Source of the DNA: Gymnopus androsaceus JB14
Lineage: Eukaryota; Basidiomycota; Agaricomycetes; Agaricales; Omphalotaceae
Reading direction: 5' to 3'
Assembly (NCBI GenBank): GCA_009733575.1
Contig: ML769421.1
Location: 248,001 to 312,000, forward strand
DNA: 64,000 nt
The number at the start of each line of letters is the position of its first letter. Position 1 is the stretch's first letter. Position numbers and translations under genes: made by a program. Positions 10,841 through 20,819 of the stretch are shown one piece after another. The notes under the pieces were generated by a model. The model worked only from the letters and a program-made list of their open reading frames with translations. It did not search any database and was not told the DNA's origin.

Positions 10841-11180
10841 TGTTGAGTAAGTACTCCGCACGGTAGGAGCAGCTTTGACTTCCGCATTTGGACATTTACT
10901 TACAAATACGTTTCCTATGTTTCACTTACGGTTTTTCCTTGCGTACATACTTTTACCGTCGATCGAGACGATCGACTTATATACCAGATACGCAGCGGTT
11001 TACCTCCCTCAGTTGTTCCACTACATTGTGTCCCAACTGAGGCGAGTTTTCTTTTTCTTTATATTCCGGACTGTTCCTTACATAGATTTACTCTTCTAGT
11101 TGTTCGTTATCTTACAGGTACAGTCACAATATAGTTGTTCCACTGCATTGTGTCCCAACTGAGTTGTTCGTTATCTTACA
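10841..11180 (+). repeat. Copia 3' LTR (340 bp)
   Basis: It starts TGTTGAGTAAG right after the polypurine tract and ends TTACA, giving TG..CA ends. A TATA-like 'cttatatac' lies near 10976. The LTR has internal direct repeats: about 30 bp ('ttgttccactacattgtg' and following) at 11013 and again at 11135, and 'gttgttcgttatcttaca' at 11099 and 11163. The last of these forms the LTR end. Confidence 0.8.
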
Positions 11181-12051
11181 TGTGATTGTGAGAGTTAGGC
11201 GAAGCGAATAAATGAAAACTAAACTACTAACGGCTCGTATCTTCTCTAAAGTTGTATCACATTCGACTTCCAAGAAATCGATGTCCTTTTCTAAGTCACG
11301 AGGGCGCGCAGACTGTTCTGATTTCAAGTGGTGGTTAATTAGATGGTTGATGAGACGATAGAAATAGGAGAACATGATTGGGGAAGAAGGAAAGAAAAAA
11401 AGTAACGAAGCCCAGTTTTATGACAGCCCCCAGGTCTCAGAAAGCCTCCGAGACCAATCCGAGACCCTACAAGCTGCCCGCGGAGAGTGTACTTGAGTTC
11501 GGGATATCATTGACCATTGAAGACCGAAAACGAAGGCCAATGGATTCCTCAAGCGTATTATAATCACTGTTGGGACAGCCATGCTCAAAATCGAGCTCTG
11601 GCACTGCGCAGAAGAACTTGGGGAAAGTTGGGGGAAAGGTGCATGGATTTTCAAGTCCGCCCAAAGTATGGCGCAATTTCATGTAAGCAGATGAGATAGT
11701 TTATGAATGATTCGTGCTACACATGGAACTTGCATGGAACGATGGCGTAACGGTATCGGTAGCCGTAGCTCGATGCTATTACTTACTGCTAGGGCCTTGG
11801 GTTCAAATAAGTATTACTCGAGATTTAGTCACAGCACATTTTTGTGAATTTATGCATGGGGCTCCCTAGAGCTCGAAAGCCGCTTTCGAACGCACTCAGC
11901 CTTGTCCAATTCCGTTGAGAATTGAGCGAGTTATTGTGCTTGGGAACAGGCGCCAACTATTTTGAAAATTGTGCAAATTTCGATACTTACTTAGACTGTG
12001 TAGCGTTTCAAAGAAGTCGCGTCAAAACATTACACATTGGGCTTGTATACA

Positions 12052-13566
12052 CTAGTTCAAGGAATTTAATATAATCAAGCCCGAGGGTACAGGCTCCAAC
12101 GCTTTGAAATAGCGTTTATTCAAGGCTACTGTCTGCAATCGAAGCGATTCATGACTGTCTTCAGATACGCAGCCACCCATATCATCATCAGGCCACCACC
12201 GTGAAAGGATCAAAGCCTTCAGTTCCGAAGAATAATCTGCACAGGCATCAATTCGAAGTGAAAGATGTTCAAGTTTCGGAAGGAGGACCTGACGGCTTTC
12301 GTCAACAGTCAAGGCTCGAAGGAGAGGATTGACGTTGAATGAACCATTCTTGATCCCAAACATACTGACTGTGGGGAAGACAGACAGTATTGCAATCAAG
12401 TCCTCGTTAAAATTTGCAATCTTGTCCTCCTCCTCATCATCATCATCGAACTTATCATCATCATCGAAATTCTCGAAGTAAAGAGTAGATAGTGTTGTCC
12501 TCGAACGCTGTTGAAAAGCATCCACTGCCCTAGAACAACAATGGAAATATTCGTCGGGATCACACCAAAGAGTCAACTCTTCGATGCAAGGCGCGGTGAG
12601 GTATTCCAGAAGGTTGCCATCAAGAGAGACCCATTTTAACAAAGGTAAACAAATGGGGAGATTGGCGTTATCCATTGGGCGGTGACAACGAAGTTCGAGG
12701 TTGACCAGATTTTTGCAATGGTGGAGCAGGTTCACATAGATATTGGAAGAATTGAAATCCGATGTGATCTTCAGTGAGGTCAGTTGCTCTGCAGGTAGCA
12801 TCAACACCGTTAGAAAAGAGAGGTCAGTAAACTCTCTCATTGTGACAAATCGTAATTTCGGCGCTCCTAAGAGCGCGTCAATTTTTTGTGGGGGAAGAAG
12901 TTCGACAGTGTCATATGCATCTGAAAAACCATTAACCTCGAAATCAACTTCTTCCAGTAAAGGAAATGAACAGTGTTCAATTAGAGGAAGATACGATGAC
13001 GGAGTCCCCAAAATATCCAAGAGTCGAATTTTGCGACTAAAAGGTAGGATGGAATGGAATAGCTCTTGTCCCTTTTGGGACTTGCGCTCAGGAAAAGCGA
13101 GATATAAGTCCAAGGAACGACCCTGACATCGATCAACCCACTCCTTCAACCACCCACTCTGTCTACGAAGAACTTTCGGATAATTTTCTGCGTTAATACA
13201 CAGAGTAGACCAGAGCTGAGGCGTAGCATGAGCAGCCTTTCTCCAAGCTACACACACGCTTGACAGGATGGACGTATAGTGGATGATATCATGGCTTGCG
13301 CGCCAGTCGTAATCAGGGCGGCATGAAAGACAAAATATGTCTCCTAGAATCTCCAGCGGAACTCGACGAATAGGTGAAAGAACGTTTCGACATGCTGTGA
13401 TATCAACGAGTTTTGCATCTCTTTGACGAATCAACTCGGATATCTGACTCTCGAGACTCTCCAGCTGGCTTTCCGCTTCGAAAATTCGATTTCGAAGGAA
13501 AAATACGTCGCTTGGTTCGAGCCATATCTGCTCTTCGATGCGAGTTTGAGAGAGATATTGGGACAT
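12052..13566 (-). CDS. Coiled-coil F-box protein (504 aa), intact
   Basis: This is the intact member of the array in a single exon. Residues 1-55 form a short coiled coil with heptads of L, E and I ('EAESQLESLESQISEL'). The F-box follows at about 65-110 ('LSPIRRVPLEILGDIFCL', then 'SVCVAWRKAA'). Residues 130-460 hold irregular leucine-rich segments, including 'LPLLKWVSLDGNLLEYLTAP', and an acidic stretch of Asp/Glu near 340. The likely role is substrate recognition in an SCF ubiquitin ligase, inferred from the domain only. The start is fixed by the conserved MSQYLSQTRIEE, shared by all copies, and a conserved leader 'catcgaggacgaaa' (read on the plus strand) precedes it. It is almost identical to the frameshifted copy at 2919-4434. 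Confidence 0.85.
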   Translation of the reverse strand: MSQYLSQTRIEEQIWLEPSDVFFLRNRIFEAESQLESLESQISELIRQRDAKLVDITACRNVLSPIRRVPLEILGDIFCLSCRPDYDWRASHDIIHYTSILSSVCVAWRKAAHATPQLWSTLCINAENYPKVLRRQSGWLKEWVDRCQGRSLDLYLAFPERKSQKGQELFHSILPFSRKIRLLDILGTPSSYLPLIEHCSFPLLEEVDFEVNGFSDAYDTVELLPPQKIDALLGAPKLRFVTMREFTDLSFLTVLMLPAEQLTSLKITSDFNSSNIYVNLLHHCKNLVNLELRCHRPMDNANLPICLPLLKWVSLDGNLLEYLTAPCIEELTLWCDPDEYFHCCSRAVDAFQQRSRTTLSTLYFENFDDDDKFDDDDEEEDKIANFNEDLIAILSVFPTVSMFGIKNGSFNVNPLLRALTVDESRQVLLPKLEHLSLRIDACADYSSELKALILSRWWPDDDMGGCVSEDSHESLRLQTVALNKRYFKALEPVPSGLIILNSLN

Positions 13567-13582
13567 CGAGGACGAAAGAAAG

Positions 13583-13629
13583 ATGCGATAGGCACGCTCA
13601 GCGCTTAACCATATGAGCGCCTATCGCAT
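13583..13629. repeat. 47-bp inverted repeat upstream of F-box start
   Basis: Second copy of the palindrome at 4451-4497, with the same 11-bp perfect arms 'atgcgataggc' and 'gcctatcgcat' and the inner 'gctca'/'tgagc' pair. It lies 17 bases 5' of the F-box start codon, so it could fall within the mRNA leader. Confidence 0.5.
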
Positions 13630-13949
13630 TTGCACTGGTTGGACGCGATGTAAAAAAGTAAGTATTGTACATGTTCAGATTTTTCTCTGCGAAGAAGACC
13701 TTTTTTTGGTTGAATGCATTTATGCATTGGTTGATAGGCTTTTGCCCACGAGCTCACTGTGAGCTTCGTTGAAAAAATACACTGAAACATTCGGTATATT
13801 ATATAGCGTTTCAAAGAAATCGCGTCGAAACATTACACATTCGGACGACCTGTATACACTACATATACACTAGTCCCAGGAAATCAGGCCCGGGGGTGCA
13901 GGCGTGATGTCCAATGCTTCAAAATATATATATCTGCGTTTATCCAAGG

Positions 13950-15356
13950 CTACTTTCTGCAATCGACGTGATCAGACACGCAGCCATCCATATCATCATC
14001 AGGCCACCACCGTGAAAGGATCAAAGCCTTCAGTTCCGAAGAATAATCTGCACAGGCATCAATTCGAAGTGAAAGATGTTCAAGTTTCGGAAGGAGGACC
14101 TGACGGCTTTCGTCAACAGTCAAGGCTCGAAGGAGAGGATTGATGTTGAATGAACCATTCTTGATCCCAAACATGCTGACTGTAGGGAAGAGGGACAGTA
14201 TTGCAATCAAGTCCTCGGTAATATTTGCAATCTTGTCCTCCTCATCATCATCATCGAAATTCTCGAAGTAAAGAGTAGATAGCGTTGTCCTCGAACGCTG
14301 TTGAAAAGCATCCACTGCCCTAGAACAACAATGGAAATAATCGACGGGATTACACCAAAGAGTCAACTCTTCGATGCAAGGCGCGGTGAGGTATTCCAGA
14401 AGGTTGCCATTAAGAGAGACCGATTTTAACAAAGGTAAACAGATGGGGAGATTGATACGAGCGTTATCCATCGGGCGGACATCCGAATCATAATGAAGTT
14501 CGAGGTTTACCAAATTTTCGCAACGGCGGAGCAGGTTCACATAGATTTTGGAAAAATTGAAAACCGATGTGATCTTCAGTGAGGTCAGTTGCTCTGCAGG
14601 TAGCATCAACACCGTTAGAAAAGAGAGGTCAGTAAACTCTCTCATTGTGACAAATCGTAATTTCGGCGCTCCTAAGAGCGCGTAAATTTTTTGTGGGGGA
14701 AGAAGTTCGACAGTGTCATATGCATCTGAAAAGCCATTAACCTCGAAATCAACTTCTTCCAATAGAGGAAACGAAGAGTAATCAATGAGAGGAAGAAGCG
14801 ATGACCAGTGCCCCGAAACATGCAAGACTCGAATTTTGTGACTAAAATGTAGGATGGAATGGGATAGCTTTTGTCCCTTTCGGGACTTGGGCGCAGGAAG
14901 AGCGAGATATAGATCCAAGGAATGTCCTTGACATCGATCAACCCACTCTTTCAACCACACAAACTGTCCATCGAAGAATTCTGGGTAGCTTGGGCTAATA
15001 CACAAATTAGACCAAAGCTGAGGCGTATTATGAGCAGCCTTTCTCCAAGCTACACACACGCGAGACAGGATGGACGTATAGCGGATGATATCGTAGCTTG
15101 CGCACCAGCCATAACTAGGAAGGCATACGAGAACAAGGATTTCGGCTAGGATCTCCAGTGGAACTCGACGAATAGGTGAAAGAATGTTTCGACACGCTGC
15201 GATATCGACGAGTTTTGCATCTCTTTGATCTATCTGACCATCGAGACTCCCCAGCTGCGTTTCCGCTTCGGAGATTCGTTTTCGAAGGAAATGAATGTCG
15301 TCTGCTTCGAGCCATATCGGCTCTTCGATGCGAGTTTGAGAGAGATATTGGGACAT
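13950..15356 (-). CDS. Coiled-coil F-box protein (468 aa), C-terminus shortened
   Basis: A third complete-start member in one exon. It has the same plan as its neighbour: coiled coil ('EAETQLGSLDGQI'), F-box ('LSPIRRVPLEILAEILVL', 'SRVCVAWRKAAHNTPQLWS'), leucine-rich middle and a short Asp/Glu tract. It is clearly diverged in the middle (for example 'INLPICLPLLKSVSLNGNLL'). The ending differs: a small deletion near 13970 shifts the frame, so the protein ends 'CVSDHVDCRK' and lacks the last 30-35 family residues, which remain visible out of frame downstream. This may be a mild truncation or an indel error. SCF substrate receptor by domain; target unknown. Confidence 0.8.
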   Translation of the reverse strand: MSQYLSQTRIEEPIWLEADDIHFLRKRISEAETQLGSLDGQIDQRDAKLVDIAACRNILSPIRRVPLEILAEILVLVCLPSYGWCASYDIIRYTSILSRVCVAWRKAAHNTPQLWSNLCISPSYPEFFDGQFVWLKEWVDRCQGHSLDLYLALPAPKSRKGQKLSHSILHFSHKIRVLHVSGHWSSLLPLIDYSSFPLLEEVDFEVNGFSDAYDTVELLPPQKIYALLGAPKLRFVTMREFTDLSFLTVLMLPAEQLTSLKITSVFNFSKIYVNLLRRCENLVNLELHYDSDVRPMDNARINLPICLPLLKSVSLNGNLLEYLTAPCIEELTLWCNPVDYFHCCSRAVDAFQQRSRTTLSTLYFENFDDDDEEDKIANITEDLIAILSLFPTVSMFGIKNGSFNINPLLRALTVDESRQVLLPKLEHLSLRIDACADYSSELKALILSRWWPDDDMDGCVSDHVDCRK

Positions 15357-15592
15357 CGAGGACGAAACGAAAGATGCGATAGGCAGAACACGTGGTGGCT
15401 ACGCATAACTGAATAACTACTTGATATACTACTTATCATAAAGAGTACTCTGAGTAGTATACTCGTAGATCTACTGTACAAAAGCAAACATTTATATATC
15501 GGACGCGACGTAGAAAGATAATTACATTAGTAGATGATTCATTCCATTCTTCTCTAAGCATATACGTATGTGTGGTAATCCCGGCATTCCGT

Positions 15593-16994
15593 TCAGAACG
15601 ACGTAGTAGAGTCAACCTCGATAGTAGGAACAATCGAAGCAATGAATTTGAGAAAGACGACGAGATAAAAATCGAACTCGCATTCCCTCCACTTCTTCAT
15701 CTTCTCCAGCAGCGCAGCAGCAGCCTTGTCGTCCTTTCCGAGCCCACTAGCCTTTCGACTGAAAAGGCCACATTTTCTTTTCCTTTGGAGCCTTTTGGTG
15801 TGCAAGCTGCTCCGCCACGACGCTGTTGTTCATTCGCTCGATGACCTTCTTCATCACGCTCGCGATGTTTGCATGGGTGGACGGACGCTGCTTGTAAGGA
15901 TGCGGAATGAGGAAAGGGTTCGATAGTGACGGTCTTAAAGGCATGATCTGCTGAAACGTCTTGGAAGATTTGAGAGGGTGTCAATGGGGTTCGGTTCTGC
16001 AATGCGAATAAGAAACTTTTTTGACGGATAAGAAGAGAAATTCGCACCTCGTCGAAACCAAGAAGCCAGATTCGAGGAGTCTGATAATACTTGTCGTATG
16101 TGATCATAACATCGTAGGTTCGAACTTGAAGCAGATTTCCAGTTGCGACTTCAACTTGGCTATGTCGTGTGAGTAAGAAAGCTGCGCAGTGCAGTAGGAG
16201 GCATCCTCACCTGGCATCAATCACGTTCGGCGTAGCTTTAGTTGCAGCAGTAGCATCGTCTCCTTCCTCAAGGTCCTCTTCCTCCATATCAGGTATCTCG
16301 TCAATATCCGGAATCTCAGACATGGCTGGAACATTCCCCAGCGACATATTACCCACTCCCGATGAAAGTTCCTCATCTTGCGCATCAGGAATATCGGCGA
16401 TCTCTCCTGGATTTGCGGCTGAATCTAGATTTGGTTTGCGTCCAGAGTGAGTTTCGACCCATTCATCGGCATCTTCTCCAGCTGACGAATCGCCAAAGTT
16501 GAGCAATCGTTCTGCGTCCTCGTCAGCATCGGTATAAGCTAAGGATGTGGCACGGCGAAGACAGGGAACGCCTCGAGTGACCAGATATTGTTTATCGGCG
16601 GGCAGATAATCTCGGGCTTTGGAAGAATCTCCTTTTTCCCTGTATGAAGATGGATTATTGGGCCATGGAAATAGATCAGAGCACGAACCAGGACCACATT
16701 CCAAACTTGTACGCAAGAAAGTCGCCCGCAGCAACGAATTCCTCTAATAAATGAGCAAAAATGAGCCAGATAAGAGAAATGCTTGCACACCAGGAGTAAT
16801 CCGCCCATGTTCCTTGAATTTGCTCTCCTTGAGGACCTGAACTAGATGTTATTCTACTGGCGCCACTGAACGTTACAGCAGTTGCTCCTTACTGGACTAA
16901 GATAATCGCGGGCTTTCCAGTATTGTTGCTAGAGTTTACTAGTGAATTTGGATCACTTTGGATTGTAGAAAAGGCTTACCTGTATAGCGTGCAT
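15593..16994 (-). CDS. ATG3: Autophagy-related protein 3, E2-like conjugating enzyme
   Basis: Atg3 transfers the ubiquitin-like Atg8 to phosphatidylethanolamine on autophagic membranes. Exons read M-H-A-I-Q, then [40 protein letters not shown], and [18 protein letters not shown] followed by [12 protein letters not shown]. An acidic flexible region follows (16.2-16.5 kb), then '[19 protein letters not shown]' and the catalytic-cysteine motif HPCKH at about 15866-15880. The end is '[20 protein letters not shown]', typical of the family. Introns carry GT..AG ends (for example gtaagg, gtgagg, gtgcga). Two single extra bases break the frame: one at about 15864, just after HPCKH, and one in a run of A at 15762-15765. 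Conserved sequence resumes after each, so these look like sequence errors or very recent lesions. It is transcribed in the same direction as, and 145 bp from, the gene upstream of it. Confidence 0.88.
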
Positions 16995-17138
16995 GTTGGA
17001 GAAGGAACAAAAAAGGTGCGATCAAAATATTCAACTTGAGGCGAAAGCCATCGATCACACGTGGGAGGAGCTACTTATATTATAGCAACACAGTCCTTCA
17101 ATTAACCCAAGATAACATCGATACATGTAAAGGTAGCT

Positions 17139-18567
17139 CTACGACTCTACTATGGAGATAGATTTCCGTGTACTTTTTTTCTTTTCCTTTTTCTTCTCCG
17201 TCTGGTTTTCCAGCTGCGTCTCTACGTCCTTATCCTTCTTGCTCTTCTTTGGCAGTTTCCGTTTCGGTAACCTTCTCCTGCAGCGCCTTTGCTTCCTTTC
17301 CATCTTTCTACGCTTCTTTCTCTCCTCTTTCGTCTCCTCGACAGTCACCTCTTCCTCAACGGCCACTGACTCCTCGCTACCTTTCGACTTGCGCCTCTTT
17401 TTCTTCTCCTCGTCTGTCTCCTCAACCTGCATTTACCTCCTCGTCCTGGGGGGCTTTGGATTTCCGCCGTTTCTTCTTCTCCTCGACCGCACTAGACTCT
17501 TCCTTATCCTCAGCATCCTCGCTGCCTTTTGACTTGCGCCGCTTCTTCTTTTCCTCCTTCGTCTCCTCAACTGCTTCGTTATCTCCCGCCTTATCCTCTA
17601 CCTCTTTCGACTTGCGCCGCTTTTTCTTCTCCTCTTTCGTCTCCTGCGCAGCAGCCATAACGACATCCTCGGTTTCCTTGGCCTTTTTGCTGCGCTTCTT
17701 CCCCTCAACATCTCCCGAGACATCATTTTCAGCAGCGGCAGCTTTAGCTAGCTTTTTCGCCTCCTTCCGTTTCCTCTTCTCCTCCTTATCTTCACTTGAT
17801 TTCTTGTCCTTGTCCAGGTCGGCAGAATCGGCGTCCTCGCCTTTGGATTTTTTGCTAGGTCGAATTTCGTCCTGATAGAAGTTATGGAATGAGAACGTGA
17901 GAAGCACCAAGAATAAATATTCAAACCTGAGCATCTTCCGTATCGACAGACTTGCGCTTCTTGTCTTTCGTCTTCTTCTTCGTCTCTACCTCCACTACCG
18001 CCATATCTTCTCCGGCGCGACAATCACAGGGACAGTAGGTATCGCCGTAGCCGTAGCTTGGACCATATTCTCTACAGGCTCCGACGGTGAATATCTCGGT
18101 GTACCCAGAGGTATATCATTTGCTCCCGTAACCGAGTTATGCGCAGGACGACCCCAACCGCCATTACCTCCGCCACGACCACGACCACGGAAGGAGCCAT
18201 TCCGCTGGGAAGAGAAACCCGAAGGCATTTCTTGTTGTGCTGGAGGCTGAGGCGGATAGTGATTTTGAGCCTTCTACGAATCGTGGATTTTTAGCATAGG
18301 AAGATAGATGTAGGAAGGAGAAAAAACGCACTTTGGGACCTTTATACAAAGTCTTTTCGTATTTCTCTGCTTCACTGATACATGAAGTATGGCCCTTGTA
18401 TTCCTGAGGAGAATTGAAGGTTTTCGAGCAGTCAATGCAATCGAAGCCTGAGTGACAGCGATTTCTATGCTGATCAAGCTTGGGCTTTTTTACGACGTCG
18501 TTGCAGGCTTTGAATGAACCAAGGTTACGCTGGGAATGGAAAGGGAATGAATGATTTTACTGACCAT
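17139..18567 (-). CDS. LYAR-type C2HC zinc-finger nucleolar protein
   Basis: LYAR-family proteins are nucleolar factors linked to ribosome biogenesis. The N-terminal part shows 'VVKKPKLDQHRNRC' and 'FDCIDCSKTF', then 'EYKGHTSCISEAEKYEK', the diagnostic pair of zinc fingers. A Gly/Arg-rich segment ('SFRGRGRGGGNGGWGRP') and a long lysine/glutamate-rich tail with repeated 'KKKRRKSK' units follow; the tail is probably a nucleolar localisation region. The start Met is at 18567, alone on exon 1 (ATG then gtcagt). The first Cys of finger one is not visible: the sequence reads SFKAC where the family has FxCxAC. The frame also breaks at about 18013-18018 and about 17425. The repetitive tail may have suffered real slippage or assembly error. 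Confidence 0.7.
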
Positions 18568-19063
18568 GGCATCTATGATTGTGGAGTTCTGAATCAGTAA
18601 GGAATAGGTAGAATTTAATAGTAACAGTCAAGCTGGCGCAACCATCACAAAAAGTCTCGCAGAAATACGCAGAAGAAACGAAAATCTGGCGTAAGATTTC
18701 CTTCCGCCCTTCGATGATAGTAGATTTCTTTTCTGCCAGTCTAATCTACAAGATTTTTTTTTTGCAAAGCAAAGGGGGATCTTTGCCGCAAGAATCTACT
18801 CTTCAGAAAATTCAGGCAAGACTTCTACAAGAGTTCTACGCCTAGCTTAACTTTCACTATTAGTATGCCAATAAACTCACTGAAAAGATACCATTTTCGT
18901 TCAGCGCTAGCCTCGAGGATAGTTCAAGAAGAGCAGCTTGCTGCAACAATTAGCTGGCAGTATCAGAAAGTGATGAAAAGCTGGTGGATGCGCTACTATA
19001 TTAGGCGCCCGGAAATTTTTTATAGCCACCACGTGCCCTATCGCGTCTTTCATTTCATCCTCG
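18568..19063. promoter_or_regulatory. Intergenic region between divergent genes
   Basis: It separates the LYAR gene (minus) from an F-box relic (plus), so it should hold promoters for both. A poly-T run lies near 18754-18762. Close to the F-box start the leader 'cctatcgcgtctttcatttc' matches the leader of the minus-strand F-box genes (about 15363-15380 in reverse complement), showing that the duplication included the 5' flank. Confidence 0.4.
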
Positions 19064-20594
19064 ATGTCCCAATATCTCTCTCAAACTCGCATCGAAGAGC
19101 AGATATGGCTCGAACCAAGCGACGTATCTTTCCTTCGAAAACGAATCTCCGAAGCGGAAAGCCAGCTGGAGAGTCTCGAGAATCAGATATCCGAGTTGAC
19201 GCGTCAAAGAGATGCAAAACTCGTCGATATCGTAGCGTGTCAAAACGTTCTTTCACCTATTCGTCGAGTTCCTCTGGAGATCCTAGCAGAATATCTTGTT
19301 CTCGTATGTCGCCCCTGATGACGCTCGGAACGCAGGCATCACGATATCATCCGCTATACGTCCATCCTGTCTCGTGTGTGCGTAGCATGGAGAAAGACTG
19401 CTCATTCTACGTCCAGGCTCTGGTCTAATCTGTGTATTAGCGCAAGCTGTTATCCGGAAGTCTTTGAATGGTCAGTTTGTATGGTTGAAAGAGTGGATTG
19501 ATCGATGTCAAGGTCGTTCCTTGGATTTATATCTGGCCTTAATACGTGACGAACTACTCAGACTCCAGAACCATTCTTCCATTCCATCCTACGTTTTAGC
19601 CACAAAATTCGATTCTTGAACGTTTCAGGGCGTCCCGTCATCGTATATTCCTCTAATTGATCTAATTGATCACTCTTCGTTTCCTCTATTGGAAAAGTTG
19701 ATTTCAAGAGTTCTTAGTGCAGATGACACTGTTGGCCTCCAAAGAATCAATGCATTCCTAGGAGCACCGAAACTACGATGTGCCGGAATAAGCGAGGCTC
19801 CCAACGATGTCTCTCTTCTAGAGGCGTTGATGCTACCTGCAGAGCAACTCACCTCACTGAAGATCTCATTCATCCATTCGTATGATATCTATGTGAGCTT
19901 GCTCCACCGCTGCAAAAATCTGGTAAACCTCGAATTCGCAATCTGATTACAGCTGGTATTTCTCCTGCAATGGATAACCCTCGTAACAGACTCAATCTCC
20001 CCATATCCTTTGACCTTCGTTGAAATCCCTTACCCTTTATGGCAACCTGATCGAATGCCTCACCGCGCCTCGCCTCGAAGAGTTGACTCTTCGGTATGAT
20101 AAGCACTAGTTCCCATAGCTTTTCTAGGCATGTGGATGCTTTTCAACAGCGTTCGAGGACGGCGCTGTCTACTCTTTACTTCGAGGATTTCGATTATGAA
20201 GAGGAGAAGGGACTTGCATATTTTACCAAGGACTTGATTGCAATGGTGTCCCTCTTCCCCACAGTCAGCAAGTTTGGGTTCAAGAATGGTTCATTCAATG
20301 TGAATCCTTTCCTTCGAGCTTTGACTGTTGAGGACAGCCGCCGGGTCCTCCTTCCAAAACTTGAACATCTTTCACTCCAAATTGATCAGCTGTGAAGATC
20401 ATTCTTCGGAACTGAAGGCTTTAATCCTTTCACGATGCCAGTGTCCTGATGATGATATGGGTGGCTGCGTATCTGAAGACAGTCATGGTTCACTTCGATT
20501 AAAGAAAGTAGCCTTGTCTAAACGCTATTTCAAAGCGTTGGACATTATGCCTGCACCCCCGGGCTTGGTTATACTAGATTCCTGGAATTATTAG
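19064..20594 (+). pseudogene. F-box protein pseudogene (inverted copy)
   Basis: It starts with the family MSQYLSQTRIEEQIW and reads through the coiled coil and F-box ('LSPIRRVPLEILAEYLVLVC') before a stop at about 19316. The remainder survives in pieces in different frames: 'LGAPKLRCAGISEAPND', 'LMLPAEQLTSLKI', 'HVDAFQQRSRTALSTLYF', 'VLLPKLEHLSLQI', and a good C-terminus 'KRYFKALDIMPAPPGLVIL'. There are at least five frame breaks, too many for sequencing error alone. It is opposite in orientation to the copies at 2.9-15.4 kb. Confidence 0.8.
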
Positions 20595-20819
20595 TGTAGT
20601 ACATAAAGTCAAGCTGAACGTCGTGACGTCCCGATGCGATTCCCTCGAAACGCTACACAGTATATGAGTACCGAAATTTGCATATTTCAACGTTCATAAT
20701 GAGCTTGTTCGGATATCAAAACCCCTTCCAACAAAAATGGCAATAGGCGCCCATTCCGGTCAAGCACTGCTACTGAGCCCGGTGAGTCGCACGATTTCAT
20801 CTTTCGTCCTGTGCCCTCG

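Larger units (their letters stand above)
6218..11180 (+). mobile_element. Ty1/copia LTR retrotransposon, decayed, 5' LTR truncated
   Basis: An element of about 5 kb with the copia order gag, protease, integrase, reverse transcriptase, RNase H, ending in a polypurine tract (about 10831-10840, gtaggggggg) and a 3' LTR beginning TGTTGAG. The 5' LTR is reduced to its last 128 bases. The coding region is one frame over most of its length but carries in-frame TGA stops at 6825, 7530 and 9102, a shifted stretch near 6660-6735 and a frameshift near 9885. It therefore cannot move autonomously as written. It lies between duplicated F-box units and probably helped create them. Confidence 0.9.
11181..14087. 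repeat. Segmental duplication, unit A2
   Basis: A near-identical copy of 2057-4985, starting directly at the LTR end. It carries exon 1 of the coiled-coil gene with a few bases of intron 1, the spacer, an intact F-box gene, the 47-bp inverted repeat, and the beginning of the next F-box gene, which here is complete. The coiled-coil exon copy has lost its downstream exons to the retroelement. Confidence 0.75.

Noticed and set aside
6807..10887. Several minus-strand open frames inside the retroelement
   Set aside because: All overlap well-conserved gag-pol sequence on the plus strand and have no similarity of their own.
15850..15885. ATG3 frame break explained as loss of one 8-base tandem unit (ATGCAAAC)
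   Set aside because: A single extra base gives HPCKHASVMKK, which fits the family better and needs a smaller change.
17168..17875. Long plus-strand open frame rich in Ser and Phe (235 codons)
   Set aside because: It is the complement of the Lys/Glu-rich tail of the LYAR gene; the codon bias of that tail keeps the opposite frames open.
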